This document shows, piece by piece, positions 1 through 10,901 of a stretch of 64,000 bases of DNA. Under the pieces are notes generated by a model. It was not told the origin of the DNA. It worked only from the letters and a program-made list of their open reading frames with translations, and searched no databases. The DNA comes from Providencia stuartii (lineage in GTDB: Bacteria > Pseudomonadota > Gammaproteobacteria > Enterobacterales > Enterobacteriaceae), in NCBI GenBank assembly GCA_900455155.1, contig UGUC01000001.1, positions 62,001 through 126,000 of the forward strand, written 5' to 3'. The stretch's first letter is position 1. Each line of letters begins with the position of its first letter. A program made the translations under genes and the position numbers.

Positions 1-1
1 A

Positions 2-190
2 AAAGATGACCCTTTTATGGCACCTGAAGTCGTGCCAGATATCTCACGTTTACCTGCTAATATTGAATACCAAATGACAGAGCATGGTGGGCATGTTGGT
101 TTTGTTAGTGGTAGTTTAAGAAAGCCAGAAATGTGGCTAGAGAAACGTATTCCACAGTGGCTAACACCGTATTTGGATAAACAATCATGA
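2..190 (+). CDS. yheT: YheT-like alpha/beta hydrolase, 3' end only
   Basis: Only the last 62 codons are in the window. The frame is open from base 2 and ends with TGA at 188-190. The peptide contains an EHGGHVGF stretch, which fits the C-terminal catalytic histidine region of YheT-type hydrolases. The stop overlaps the start of the next gene in an ATGA arrangement, the conserved yheT-yheU pairing seen in enteric bacteria. The substrate of YheT is not established. The identification rests on this short tail and on the neighbour. Confidence 0.75.
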   Translation, partial: KDDPFMAPEVVPDISRLPANIEYQMTEHGGHVGFVSGSLRKPEMWLEKRIPQWLTPYLDKQS

Positions 191-405
191 TTATTCCTTG
201 GAAAGATTTAGCACCTGAAACTTTGGAAAACCTAATTGAAGCTTATGTGCTCCGTGAAGGAACGGATTACGGCGAGCATGAAAAGACGTTACAGCAGAAA
301 GTGGATGATGTGAAACGGCTGTTAGTTTCTGGGGAAATTGTGCTAGTCTGGTCAGAATTGCACGAATCTGTTAATTTTATGCCTAAAAATCAGTTTCGCC
401 CGTAA
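187..405 (+). CDS. yheU: YheU family protein (UPF0270)
   Basis: A 72-residue acidic protein starting [13 protein letters not shown], the typical opening of the small YheU family. Its ATG overlaps the yheT stop by four bases, so the two are probably translationally coupled. It is a predicted soluble cytosolic protein of unknown function. Length matches the E. coli homologue, and the next gene is prkB as in E. coli. Nothing unusual is seen in it. Confidence 0.9.
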   Translation: MIIPWKDLAPETLENLIEAYVLREGTDYGEHEKTLQQKVDDVKRLLVSGEIVLVWSELHESVNFMPKNQFRP

Positions 406-462
406 CCCCGTTTCGCTCATGGCTTAAACAGCGTGGACGTAACGCAACACAGGGAGTCCACG

Positions 463-1330
463 ATGTCAAAAAAGCACCCCATTATTGCAATTACCGGTTC
501 TAGTGGTGCTGGAACCACCTCAACAAGTCTGGCATTTCGTAAAATATTCCACCAATTAAATATTCAAGCCGCAACCTTAGAAGGTGATAGTTTCCATCGT
601 TATACTCGGCCTGAAATGGACATGGCTATTCGCAAGGCGAGAGAGCAAGGCCGCCATATCAGCTACTTTGGTCCAGAAGCCAATGACTTCGCCTTATTAG
701 AGCAGACACTGTTAGAGTATGGCTTACATGGTAATGGTAAATCGCGTAAGTACCTGCATACCTATGATGAAGCGGTACCGTATGGACTTCAACCCGGTAC
801 ATTTACGCCATGGGAGTCCCTGCCTGCGAACAGTGATATTCTTTTTTATGAAGGCTTGCATGGCGGGGTGGTGACGCCAGAAAATGATGTTGCACAACAT
901 GTTGATTTATTGGTGGGCGTTGTACCAATTGTTAACCTTGAATGGATTCAAAAGTTGATCCGCGATACGACCGAACGCGGCCATTCACGTGAAGCCGTCA
1001 TGGACTCCGTCGTTCGTTCAATGGGGGATTACATCAACTATATTACGCCGCAATTTTCACGTACGCATATTAATTTCCAACGCGTCCCCACTGTCGACAC
1101 ATCAAACCCATTTTCTGCGAAAGCGATCCCTTCACAAGATGAAAGTTTTATTGTGATCCGTTTTAGGGGGCTAGAACAAATTGACTTCCCATATTTACTG
1201 TCCATGTTAAACGGCTCATTTATATCAGCAATGAATACCATTGTTGTTCCTGGCGGTAAATTAGGCTTAGCCATGGAAATTAATTATGACACCTCTCGTT
1301 GAAAAATTAATAAAGCAGAAACACGATTAA
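463..1330 (+). CDS. prkB: PrkB phosphoribulokinase-like protein, frameshifted near its 3' end
   Basis: P-loop kinase of the uridine kinase/phosphoribulokinase superfamily. The Walker A motif GSSGAGTT lies about 10 residues from the start, and the EGDSFHRYTRPEMDMA and EGLHGGVVTP motifs follow. Its physiological substrate in enterics is uncertain. The start chosen is ATG 463, preceded by AGGGAG; an earlier in-frame ATG at 433 would add ten residues not found in E. coli PrkB. As sequenced the frame ends at 1302 with an aberrant tail after GLAME. Removing one A from the AAA at 1277-1279 gives ELIMTPLVEKLIKQ and a stop at 1328-1330, 288 residues in total against 289 in E. coli. I therefore read it as an intact gene carrying a one-base insertion, probably a sequencing error. 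Confidence 0.88.
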
Positions 1331-1403
1331 GCGCCGATGATGCTTATTATTATTTAATAAATAAGCATCATGAATTAAAAAAATTATATAATTAATAAAT
1401 AAA

Positions 1404-1808
1404 TTATTGATTCTGGATTTCAAAACTGTGGGTAACTTTAACCGCTTTTTCTAACATTAAAGAGACTGAGCAATATTTTTCAGCCGAAAGTTGAACTGCA
1501 CGTTCAACCGCTTTTTCCGTTAAATCCGTTCCAGTTACAATAAAATGTAAGTTGATATGGGTAAAATAACGTGGAGCTTCATCGCGGCGTTGTGAGGTTA
1601 ATTTAACTTCACAACCTTTTACGTCATGGCGGCCTTTTTGTAGAATAGACACAACATCCACTGAACTACACCCCCCAACCGCCATTAACACCATTTCCAT
1701 TGGACTTGGAGCTTTATCACCTGAATTGCCATCCATCATAACTTGATGGCCTGATGCTGATTCTCCTAAAAATGAGAGACCTTCAACCCATTTAACTCTT
1801 GCTTCCAT
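1404..1808 (-). CDS. yhfA: OsmC-like protein YhfA
   Basis: A 134-residue OsmC/Ohr-superfamily protein divergent from crp, as in E. coli. The frame could open 60 bases upstream, but the start at 1808 (MEARVKWVEG) matches the family and is preceded on the minus strand by an AGGGGAA ribosome-binding site. Two conserved cysteines are visible, one in the GGCSSVDVV segment and one in AEKYCSVSLM, the positions used for peroxide chemistry in OsmC relatives. The role of YhfA itself is not settled. The yhfA-crp divergence is strong support for the assignment. Confidence 0.9.
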   Translation of the reverse strand: MEARVKWVEGLSFLGESASGHQVMMDGNSGDKAPSPMEMVLMAVGGCSSVDVVSILQKGRHDVKGCEVKLTSQRRDEAPRYFTHINLHFIVTGTDLTEKAVERAVQLSAEKYCSVSLMLEKAVKVTHSFEIQNQ

Positions 1809-2112
1809 ATTTAATTCCCCTAGGAAAATATTTTCTAAAAGATAACATTGTTGCATAAATACTTTCAATCAAATAGCTGCTTTAAGATGCTGAACCGATA
1901 AAAGCAAGACTTTCTCGGTTGAATATGTTACAAACAAAGTTCCACCTGATAGGGTTAAGATCAAAACTCAAGGTTTCAATTGATAATATTATAGTGTTGG
2001 TATTAACTTGCTCTATAATGCGAATTAATATGCTAAGCTAGTGACTTTAAAAACCAGCCGTTCTCGTTACAATTAACTGAATGGCTGTATTAACATACAG
2101 AGGATAACGCTA
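1809..2112. other. Divergent yhfA/crp intergenic region
   Basis: About 300 bases between two divergent genes, so it should hold both promoters. A TATAAT hexamer lies at 2014-2019 on the plus strand, suitable as a crp -10 box with an 80-90 base leader, but no good -35 is visible at the right distance. A TGTGA-type CRP site could not be placed with confidence, although crp is autoregulated in E. coli. No open frame here looks coding. Confidence 0.5.
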
Positions 2113-2745
2113 ATGGTTCTCGGCAAGCCACAAACAGACCCTACTCTTGAATGGTTTTTGTCACACTGCCATATTCATAAATATCCATCCAAGAGCACTC
2201 TGATTCATCAGGGTGAAAAAGCAGAAACCCTTTACTATATCGTTAAAGGCTCAGTGGCTGTTTTAATCAAAGATGAAGAAGGCAAAGAAATGATCCTCTC
2301 CTATTTAAATCAGGGAGATTTCATTGGTGAACTAGGGTTATTTGAAGAAGGACAAGAACGTTCAGCTTGGGTTAGAGCAAAAAGTGCCTGCGAAGTCGCT
2401 GAAATTTCTTACAAAAAATTCCGTCAACTTATTCAGGTCAATCCTGATATTCTTATGCGCCTTTCTGCGCAAATGGCAAGTCGCCTGCAAACCACCTCAG
2501 AAAAAGTAGGTAACCTTGCTTTCCTTGATGTGACAGGCCGTATTGCACAAACTCTGCTTAATTTAGCGAAACAGCCCGATGCGATGACGCATCCAGATGG
2601 AATGCAAATTAAGATCACTCGCCAAGAAATTGGCCAAATCGTTGGTTGTTCACGCGAAACCGTTGGTCGCATTTTGAAAATGCTAGAAGACCAGAATCTG
2701 ATCTCCGCACACGGTAAAACGATTGTCGTGTACGGTACTCGTTAA
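2113..2745 (+). CDS. crp: cAMP receptor protein CRP
   Basis: The global cAMP-dependent transcription activator and repressor, 210 residues, the same length as E. coli CRP and nearly identical in the regions I can recall. The cyclic-nucleotide pocket is recognisable at [15 protein letters not shown] (about residues 71-85, with the Glu, Arg and Ser that hold cAMP). The C-terminal helix-turn-helix [12 protein letters not shown] carries the DNA-contacting Arg and Glu. The dimer helix lies between them. The start ATG is preceded by AGAGGAT. It works as a cytosolic homodimer. Likely targets in this window include the aga cluster, spf and crp itself, but no operator was firmly located. Confidence 0.98.
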   Translation: MVLGKPQTDPTLEWFLSHCHIHKYPSKSTLIHQGEKAETLYYIVKGSVAVLIKDEEGKEMILSYLNQGDFIGELGLFEEGQERSAWVRAKSACEVAEISYKKFRQLIQVNPDILMRLSAQMASRLQTTSEKVGNLAFLDVTGRIAQTLLNLAKQPDAMTHPDGMQIKITRQEIGQIVGCSRETVGRILKMLEDQNLISAHGKTIVVYGTR

Positions 2746-2786
2746 CCGATATTAGTCTCACCACTTTGGTAAGACCGCGATTGCAT

Positions 2787-2820
2787 AATGGCTTTATATC
2801 TTTGATATAGAGCCATTTTT
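2787..2820 (+). terminator. Rho-independent terminator of crp
   Basis: AATGGCTTTATAT pairs with ATATAGAGCCATT (one G-U pair) around a short loop, followed by a run of T. It lies 41 bases after the crp stop. Confidence 0.85.
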
Positions 2821-2939
2821 GCTTCAACATCACCGAAAACCAGAAAATAGCATTAATATCGTTATTTTATATTATTCATATCTACTAAAAAATAAAATCT
2901 AGAATAATTAATATACTATTATTTGAAGGTTTTATTAAA

Positions 2940-3914
2940 ATGAAAATAAGTGAACATAGCCCATCCCTAAAATATATCAACCAAACAATCACGGCTCATG
3001 CAGAGATGCTAAAGCGTGGCAATATGACCCCTGAGACAATCTCTGAATCATGCCGGATAAAAAGAAATAATTTAGAGGCAAAATATAAGTTTCTTAACGA
3101 AACAAATAGCATTAAGCCAATATCAATCACCTTACCTACACCAGTAAAATTCGATGACAACGCATTTAAAGAGCGACAAGCTAAAATCGATGCGGCAATG
3201 AATATCGCCAATATCCTAAAGGAGAGTCAACTCCCTTCTCTGCCCTCATTATCGTTACCATTGAACTATTCATTAAAATCGAAGCATTCAGCAAATACGA
3301 TTAAAGAGCATGACTGTAATATGAGTGGTAACCAGTCAGCTCATTCGCTAAATATACCTAGACCCACAACGGATCTTCGACAAAAACTTGAGCAGTTGAG
3401 ATCTAAATGTGAGAGGGTTGCTGCTAATTTAGATGCTAATAGTTATTCTGCTGAATCACTAAAGGTGAATTCAATGATCCACCTGAAAAAATTAGAACTC
3501 AATGCAAGCCTTATTGGCACTGACTACTCAGAGCTGGATTTAGTATGGTATATGGATAAAAAAGCACAAACTCAATCCGAGAAAGAGGCAATAATTAAAA
3601 ATTTCACGCCCCCAAAACCAATCGCACATCAAAAAGGAAGCCGAATTCCCCTCAAGATACCGACTATCACTCAGGAATTAGATCAACCTAGAAAAAAACG
3701 TTCCATTCATCAGGCTACTGACATTATTTCATCTCATTCTCAGGGCAAGGGGCGAGTGATTATCAATGGGCAGGTAAAAAGAGACCTGAGCGGAATGGCA
3801 TTATCCCCTTCGACTGCCGATCCGCGCAAAACAAATATCGATAAAATGTCCAAGAAAGAAATTAGCATTAATCATACAAAAAATATCAATACAAAAAGTG
3901 CTAGAGCGTGTTGA
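2940..3914 (+). CDS. Hypothetical protein, 324 aa, unrecognised
   Basis: I do not recognise this protein. It is rich in Lys, Ser, Asn and Ile, with no membrane segment and no N-terminal signal peptide. Residues 165-220 look helical and charged. The C-terminal third is basic and low in complexity, with a dibasic RKKRS stretch around residue 247 and a final KSARAC. The start ATG at 2940 follows AAGG at nine bases, and a terminator hairpin lies about 100 bases after the stop, so it is probably a real single-gene unit. The composition is more AT-rich than crp, and it occupies the place of yhfK in E. coli, which suggests acquired DNA. A secreted effector is possible but nothing in the sequence proves it. 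Confidence 0.6.
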   Translation: MKISEHSPSLKYINQTITAHAEMLKRGNMTPETISESCRIKRNNLEAKYKFLNETNSIKPISITLPTPVKFDDNAFKERQAKIDAAMNIANILKESQLPSLPSLSLPLNYSLKSKHSANTIKEHDCNMSGNQSAHSLNIPRPTTDLRQKLEQLRSKCERVAANLDANSYSAESLKVNSMIHLKKLELNASLIGTDYSELDLVWYMDKKAQTQSEKEAIIKNFTPPKPIAHQKGSRIPLKIPTITQELDQPRKKRSIHQATDIISSHSQGKGRVIINGQVKRDLSGMALSPSTADPRKTNIDKMSKKEISINHTKNINTKSARAC

Positions 3915-4275
3915 CCTTTGCTGTTTATTTTTTAATAAATCATATAGGGAGCCACATGACTGAACATGCTAAGGCGACCATGCTTTTATAATTGCTTGTT
4001 AATTTGTGATACCGAGTTACGACGGCTCGGTATTTCTAAATTTACAGGAAGGCATTTTCAACTACGTGCCAATATTACTTGTCCACAGCTCCTTAATTGA
4101 GACAGCGATAATTAGATTTTTAGCCCGAAAAATATAACGCTTGTTGCCGACATCCAGTGTGTGGGCTGGCTGAATCATGCCAATGAAGTTATTTATTGAA
4201 TAAGTGAAATCAAATCTCAGTAGATAAAATTAACTACTGGTAACGGATTGAACAGTTAAGGATTTTTAAGTCTAT
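3915..4275. other. Intergenic stretch after the 2940 gene
   Basis: Contains the terminator at 4010-4036 and otherwise no convincing gene. An 11-codon frame with a fair ribosome-binding site starts at 3957, and a 38-codon minus-strand frame spans 4062-4178. Neither resembles a family I know, and both may be debris from the decayed region that follows. Confidence 0.4.
4010..4036 (+). terminator. Probable terminator of the 2940 gene
   Basis: TACCGAG and CTCGGTA form a seven-base stem around a nine-base loop, followed by TTTCTAAATTT. The T run is imperfect. Confidence 0.55.
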
Positions 4276-4473
4276 AGTCGAGGTGATTGTACTGTAAAAA
4301 CACAAACAGCTAAAGAACACGCGGTAAAATCAAGACAGTATACCATGGGGTACTTGCGCCCCCGCCCATAGCTGATTATTAGTGGTCAGTGGCAGAATGA
4401 GTTCGGGTTTACGGTAGGCAGTCACTTTACCCTCACACACCAAGCCGAGTCGTTGACTATCCGGCTGACTGAT
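4276..4473 (+). pseudogene. symE: SymE-like toxin remnant
   Basis: Translation in one frame gives RQYTMGYLRPRP, a stop (TAG 4369-4371), then LIISGQWQNEFGFTVGSHF and ESLTIRL. This matches the SymE family pattern: a YxxRP segment, then a I-x-L-x-G-x-W-L-x-x-A-G-F core and a short valine/isoleucine-rich end. SymE is an SOS-linked type I toxin with an AbrB-like fold in E. coli. A CAG to TAG change would explain the stop. No start codon is visible upstream in this frame, so it looks dead twice over. No SymR-like antisense RNA could be recognised. The family call is by eye. Confidence 0.6.
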
Positions 4474-4648
4474 AATTTCAATCCTTCTTTATCTGCCATT
4501 GCGGCAATATCCACATACAGGCTCTTTTGTCACCCTCATATTCATATCTCGACTAACGGTAATAATCTTCATATGCTTACGAATAGTACCAACTTCAGCA
4601 TGAGCAGAAGCCATATTTCCATTCGATACATATTTGCTAGGATTTTTT

Positions 4649-4837
4649 CTACTTTAGTTTCATTCTATCGTTAATTAACGTTGGACGATTTTTATCACCT
4701 AAAAAATAATCCGGTCTATTTCCTTGGTTAGTCTCTTTAAATATTTCCCCTGTTTCTTTATTTATTAATTCCGCTTTCACCTTCGGAATAGATGTATGTG
4801 TAGTGGCATAGTTAATTTGGCCACCTAAATAGAGCTG
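4649..4837 (-). pseudogene. 3' fragment of an unknown protein, possibly a toxin tip
   Basis: A minus-strand frame of 62 codons without a usable start, ending at TAG 4649-4651. It reads YLGGQINYATTHTSIPK, then VKAELINKETGEIFKETNQG and PDYFLGDKNRPTLIN. It is cut upstream by the IS remnant. The pattern of alternating strands with a INKETGEIF core recalls C-terminal toxin domains of polymorphic toxins, but I cannot name a family and this is only a suggestion. Its position beside a SymE remnant and IS debris fits a decayed accessory locus. Confidence 0.35.
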
Positions 4838-4872
4838 TTATTATACACTGCATAACTTAACAGGTGACATGT

Positions 4873-5203
4873 ATAACAAAGCAAATTCGACGTAACTTCA
4901 GGGCGGAATTTAAACGAGAAGCGGCTCAGTCAGTTCACTCGACGGCTAACTAAACTGACCGTTGAAACAACATTAAATGTGGAATTAACTAAACACCTTG
5001 AGCATGAAAAAATCCCCCTCAATCAGGCTCTAATGATCCTGTGCGTAAAGCCATTTATTTAGCGATTGAATCGGTCTCTAAAAAGTAGAGTATGCCAATT
5101 CAAAACGGGAAACAGGCAATGAGCCGTTTTATTATTGTATTTAGTGACCGCCTAGATGGTCACCTTTAATGAAAGGCAAATACACAAAATTATTTATAGG
5201 GTC
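4873..5203 (+). mobile_element. Internally deleted IS256-family transposase remnant, with a possible IS3 OrfA scrap
   Basis: The segment from 4943 translates as RLTKLTVETTLNVELTKHLE, the N-terminal signature of IS256 (Mutator-type) transposases. About ten bases later DPVRKAIYLAIES (from 5033) and QAMSRFIIVFSDRLDGHL (ending 5166, stop 5167-5169) give the C-terminal end of the same family. The central part with the DDE residues is missing. A TAG replaces the expected Trp of the KKWTMP motif at about 5086. The bases 5175-5203 look like a right terminal repeat ending in GGGTC. Upstream, 4876-4950 reads IRRNFRAEFKREAA, which resembles an IS3-type OrfA start, or a shifted N terminus of the IS256 gene. 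The element cannot move by itself. Confidence 0.7.
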
Positions 5204-5204
5204 A

Positions 5205-5237
5205 AAAAGACTCAAAGAGGTATTAACCTCTTTGAGT
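5205..5237 (-). terminator. Terminator of argD
   Basis: On the minus strand ACTCAAAGAGG and CCTCTTTGAGT form a perfect 11-base stem around a six-base loop, followed by CTTTTTG. It lies 14 bases after the argD stop and directly touches the end of the IS remnant. Confidence 0.9.
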
Positions 5238-5250
5238 GTTAAAAATGTAT

Positions 5251-6570
<1,320 letters not shown>

Positions 6571-6597
6571 TTATTTTTTTATAGATACAGTGAGTAA

Positions 6598-7173
6598 CTA
6601 ATATTTTAAAAAATTATTCAACAATTCATGGCCTTGTTCACTCAGAATACTTTCTGGGTGAAACTGAACCCCCTCAATTGGCAGAGTTTTATGACGTATT
6701 CCCATAATTTCATCTACGTCACCGTTATTCAGTGACCATGCGGAGACATCAAAAGACGCTGGTAATGTTTCTGCGGCAATAACGAGAGAATGATAACGTG
6801 TAACTGTTAGTGGCCGATTTAAACCTTTAAATACCCCTTGGTGGTTATGATGAATAGCCGATGTTTTGCCATGCATCACTTCTCTAGCCTTCACAACCGT
6901 TGCACCAAAGGCTTGACCGATCGCTTGATGACCAAGACAAATGCCTAAGATAGGGATTTTCCCTGCAAAATATTTAATTGCTTCAAGAGAGATCCCTGCC
7001 TCATCAGGCGTACAAGGGCCTGGTGAGATCACTAGGTGTGTAGGCGCTAACAACTCTATCTCTTCGATAGAAATTTCATCATTACGTTTAACGAGTACTT
7101 CCGCCCCTAATTCACAGAAGTATTGATATAGGTTATAAGTAAATGAATCGTAATTATCAATAAGTAAAAGCAT
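6598..7173 (-). CDS. pabA: Aminodeoxychorismate/anthranilate synthase glutamine amidotransferase PabA
   Basis: Class I glutamine amidotransferase, 191 residues, providing ammonia to PabB for 4-amino-4-deoxychorismate in folate synthesis. The triad is visible: nucleophile Cys in GICLGHQA (about residue 79), and His/Glu in [10 protein letters not shown] near the C terminus. The oxyanion motif [11 protein letters not shown] is intact. The start [15 protein letters not shown] matches the family. It lies 129 bases upstream of argD on the same strand, as in E. coli, where fic would precede it. Here the aga cluster lies upstream instead. Confidence 0.95.
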   Translation of the reverse strand: MLLLIDNYDSFTYNLYQYFCELGAEVLVKRNDEISIEEIELLAPTHLVISPGPCTPDEAGISLEAIKYFAGKIPILGICLGHQAIGQAFGATVVKAREVMHGKTSAIHHNHQGVFKGLNRPLTVTRYHSLVIAAETLPASFDVSAWSLNNGDVDEIMGIRHKTLPIEGVQFHPESILSEQGHELLNNFLKY

Positions 7174-7398
7174 AGTAGCCTATCCGACTGATTTTTATCA
7201 TTATATGTTATATTCCCATACACAGTTTTTTGCGCTTAGCAATCAGAACTCTGACTAAAAAATAGCAAAAAATAGTCGGGGGCAGGTATCATAACACAGC
7301 CGAAGCAGGAAAATAGCCTATTTAAATCAAGTAATCTGATTTACTGAAGCCAGTTTCCATATAAAAATCATGGAATTATATTCACATACTGATAACAA

Positions 7399-7423
7399 GT
7401 TATTCTTAATTAATAAGAATAAC
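7399..7423. repeat. Perfect AT-rich palindrome
   Basis: GTTATTCTTA and its exact complement flank a five-base centre (ATTAA). There is no T run, so it looks more like a protein-binding site than a terminator. I do not recognise a specific regulator. Confidence 0.5.
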
Positions 7424-7467
7424 AACGTTCCATTCTACATCTATTCATACAATTGCAAGACAACCGC

Positions 7468-7493
7468 TTAGGGCATGGCGTTTCATACCCTAA
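7468..7493 (-). terminator. Hairpin after agaA
   Basis: TTAGGGTATG pairs with CATGCCCTAA (one G-U) around a six-base loop, just downstream of the agaA stop on the minus strand. There is no clear T run, so termination efficiency is uncertain. Confidence 0.45.
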
Positions 7494-7499
7494 ATCTGT

Positions 7500-8649
7500 T
7501 TATCGTTGAAAAACCCGCTTACCGTTTACAAAGGTTGCTTGTATTTCGCCTGCTGTATCACAGAGCGTTAAATTCGCTTGCTTGTTGGGGGCGATTGATC
7601 CCAGACGATCCGCAATACCTAATGCTTTTGCTGGATATAAACAGCCATGTAACCATGCTTGTGCGAATGATATGTCGCAAGCTTGCTGCAATGTTTTCAC
7701 TCCTTGTTCGAGGGTTAAGGTACTCCCTGCGAGGCTACCACTTTCTGTTCTGACAACCCCCTTTTTCATCTGCACAGTCATTTCACCGAGAGAGTATTCA
7801 CCATCAGGCATGCCAGTAGCACGCATCGCATCTGTAATCAGTAGTAACCGCTCCCCACAGCAGCGGTAAACCACTTTGATAGCGGCAGGATGTACATGAT
7901 GACCATCACAGATTAATTCAACCTGACATTGGTCGTTGGTTAAGGCTGCACCGACCATGCCTGGCTCACGATGATGTAGGCCATTCATGCCGTTATAGCA
8001 ATGAACAACCCCATCCGCACCTTGATTTAGCCCATCCTGAGTCAATGCATAATCCGCACTGGAGTGGCCAAGCATGACACGGATCCCTTGTGATTTTTAA
8101 CCAAGGTATTAGTTCAAGAGAGGTTGGATGCTCGGGTGCGAGAGCTACACATTTTAAACTTCCTTCAGCAAGTGATATCCATTGCTGTAATAGGGCTTTC
8201 TCAGGTTGGTGCAATAAGCTTTCTGGGTGAGCTCCTTTATGTTGGGCCGTAAAAAATGGCCCTTCAAGATAACTTCCTAGAATTTCGGCGCCATCTACCC
8301 CTTGCTTCTGGCTATCTTTCACTTGAACCAATGCCCGCTCAATATCTTTATGCTGGGCGGTCACTGTTGTTGCTAAAAATGCGCCAACGCCTTTCGATGC
8401 TAAGAAACGAGATATATTATTGAGCGATTCATGGGTCGCATCCATCACATCGGCACCAGCACTACCATGAATGTGGGTATCAATAAGTGCAGGCAATAAT
8501 GTGAATGGCAATAGCTCTTCAGCAGACTGCGTATTCGGGATAACGTGTTGGATACACCCATTATCATTCAATACGACTAAAACATTATCAGCCCACCCAG
8601 AAGGCAATAATGCCCTACGAACATATATCTGTTTATCTGATTTCATCAT
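7500..8649 (-). CDS. agaA: N-acetylgalactosamine-6-phosphate deacetylase AgaA, one-base insertion
   Basis: Metal-dependent amidohydrolase of the NagA family that removes acetate from GalNAc-6-P in the cytosol. Metal-binding DTHIHGSAG lies about residue 55, and LEGPFFTAQHKGAHP, LGHSSA, and LITDAMRATGMPDG (catalytic Asp) follow. As sequenced it is split into two overlapping frames. Deleting one base from the T5 run at 8094-8098 joins LKSQGIRV to MLGHSSADYA and gives 382 residues, the normal size. AgaA is chosen over NagA because of the neighbours kbaY and agaF. It is the last gene of the cluster, 44 bases after kbaY. E. coli K-12 AgaA is truncated; this copy appears complete once corrected. Confidence 0.88.
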
Positions 8650-8693
8650 CTTACATCCTATCAGTGCCCCTTGTATGCGTCAGTAAACACGTC

Positions 8694-9557
<864 letters not shown>

Positions 9558-9992
9558 TTAAATGCCATCATCATGAGCAACAGATTGTTTTTCACGTTGC
9601 TGCTCATGCCACAAACTGGTTAAACCCCGATGCCCACACTCCAATGCCATATCGCGGAATTCTGTTACTGACATTCCATCCCTCTCCAGCATCATTTCTG
9701 CGACCATTTGCATATTGGTTCCAGTGATAACTTGGTAGTTTTGATTTTCCAAGGCCATCAATGACGCTTGCCGAAATGGTGAGCCACCTAATAAATCTGT
9801 TAAAAAAACGACACCATCACCTTGATCACATTGCTGACTTGCCTTTCTTAATGCTTGTTGAAGCGAATCGGTACACATTCCCTCAGGAAAATCTATCGCA
9901 ACACATTGTTCTTGTGGGCCAATAACCTGTTGTACTGCTTGTAACAGGCCACTCGCAAAACCTCCATGGCCTGTAATGACGACACCTAACAT
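9558..9992 (-). CDS. agaF: PTS EIIA component for N-acetylgalactosamine, AgaF
   Basis: Mannose-family EIIA domain, 144 residues, the same length as E. coli AgaF. The phosphorylatable His is in VVITGHGGFASGL near residue 9, and FLTDLLGGSPF is the conserved second motif. It accepts phosphate from HPr and passes it to the EIIB encoded in the same cluster. It lies 12 bases after agaE and nine before kbaY, consistent with one transcript. As a separate polypeptide it differs from ManX, where EIIA and EIIB are fused. Confidence 0.9.
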   Translation of the reverse strand: MLGVVITGHGGFASGLLQAVQQVIGPQEQCVAIDFPEGMCTDSLQQALRKASQQCDQGDGVVFLTDLLGGSPFRQASLMALENQNYQVITGTNMQMVAEMMLERDGMSVTEFRDMALECGHRGLTSLWHEQQREKQSVAHDDGI

Positions 9993-10004
9993 TTGCCATT
10001 CCTC

Positions 10005-10901
10005 TTATAAGAATCCAACTAATTTACCAAGCACGCCAAATACCACGGTGACACCAATTAATTTCACAGGTGAAAAACCTTTTTTCATTAGCCAGTAGAC
10101 AAGTAACGTAAAGCTTAATGGCAATAAATTTGGCATCAGTTTGTCTAAAACGTCTGTCTGTAAAGCCACTTTTGCTTCACCAGCCGTCATGATTAGTGGT
10201 GTAGAAAGATGCACATAAGAGGCAACTAGGGCGCCGATAACCGTCATTCCAACAATAGAAGCGGCATGTGAGATATTTTTGGTATGTGCTTTTAGCATGG
10301 TTATCGCTTTTGTTCCCGCGCGATAACCATAATGAGCCAGTCCAAAACGCAATGCGAAATGCACGATATTGAACATAAGCAGAAAAATAATCGGCCCAAA
10401 TAAACTGCCTTGTAGTGCGAGTGATGCCCCAATACCAGCACAGATGGGCAATAAGGTTAGCCAGAACAACGCATCGCCGATGCCGCCTAGCGGCCCCATT
10501 AACGCTATTTTCACTGCACGAATGGTGGAAATCTTCTCCTTGCTACGCTCCATCGCGAGCACTAAACCGGATAAAAATGTCACATCAAATGGATGCACAT
10601 TGATAAATTCCATGTGCATTTTCATAGAATTAGATAAATCTTCCGGTTTTTTATGAATTTTACGTAACGCTGGGATCAAGGTATAAAGCCAACCGCCAGC
10701 TTGCATACGTTCATAGTTAAAAGAAGCTTGTAGTAATAGCGAACGCAGTGCCATAACGTTAATATCACGGTGAGTCAGTGCTGTTGCAGGTTCGCTATCA
10801 AGGTAATCATCACGCTCAACCTGACTAGTTGCCATCGCTTGAGCCATTCGTTGCTCCGCTTTTGCTGCCAGAGCTTCATCATTGTCATTAAATGCCATCA
10901 T
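10005..10901 (-). CDS. agaE: PTS EIID component for N-acetylgalactosamine, AgaE-like
   Basis: EIID membrane subunit of the mannose PTS family, 298 residues. The N-terminal RSLLLQASFNYERMQAGGW and the GPLGGIGDALFW motif are characteristic. Four or five hydrophobic segments follow, ending with a C-terminal LIGVTVVFGVLGKLVGF. Length is closer to AgaE (about 290) than AgaD (about 263), which supports this name. It overlaps the end of agaW by 14 bases, so translation is coupled. Two adjacent ATGs at 10901 and 10898 both fit the AGGAG upstream. Confidence 0.85.
   Translation of the reverse strand: MMAFNDNDEALAAKAEQRMAQAMATSQVERDDYLDSEPATALTHRDINVMALRSLLLQASFNYERMQAGGWLYTLIPALRKIHKKPEDLSNSMKMHMEFINVHPFDVTFLSGLVLAMERSKEKISTIRAVKIALMGPLGGIGDALFWLTLLPICAGIGASLALQGSLFGPIIFLLMFNIVHFALRFGLAHYGYRAGTKAITMLKAHTKNISHAASIVGMTVIGALVASYVHLSTPLIMTAGEAKVALQTDVLDKLMPNLLPLSFTLLVYWLMKKGFSPVKLIGVTVVFGVLGKLVGFL

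Larger units (their letters stand above)
7174..7499. other. Intergenic region between pabA and agaA
   Basis: Holds the pabA upstream region, a perfect AT-rich palindrome at 7399-7423 and the hairpin after agaA. No credible coding frame was seen. Confidence 0.5.

Noticed and set aside
1869-2112. CRP autoregulatory site upstream of crp
   Set aside because: No segment matches TGTGA-N6-TCACA well enough to report.
4062-4178. 38-codon minus-strand frame (MIQPAHTLDVGNKRYIF)
   Set aside because: Composition is plausible but no ribosome-binding site or family match was seen, and it lies in decayed DNA. Mentioned only as possible debris.
4453-4674. 73-codon plus-strand frame
   Set aside because: It begins inside the SymE-like remnant and continues into unrelated sequence with no coding character.
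7475-7869. Plus-strand frames inside agaA
   Set aside because: Antisense shadows of a conserved gene on the other strand.
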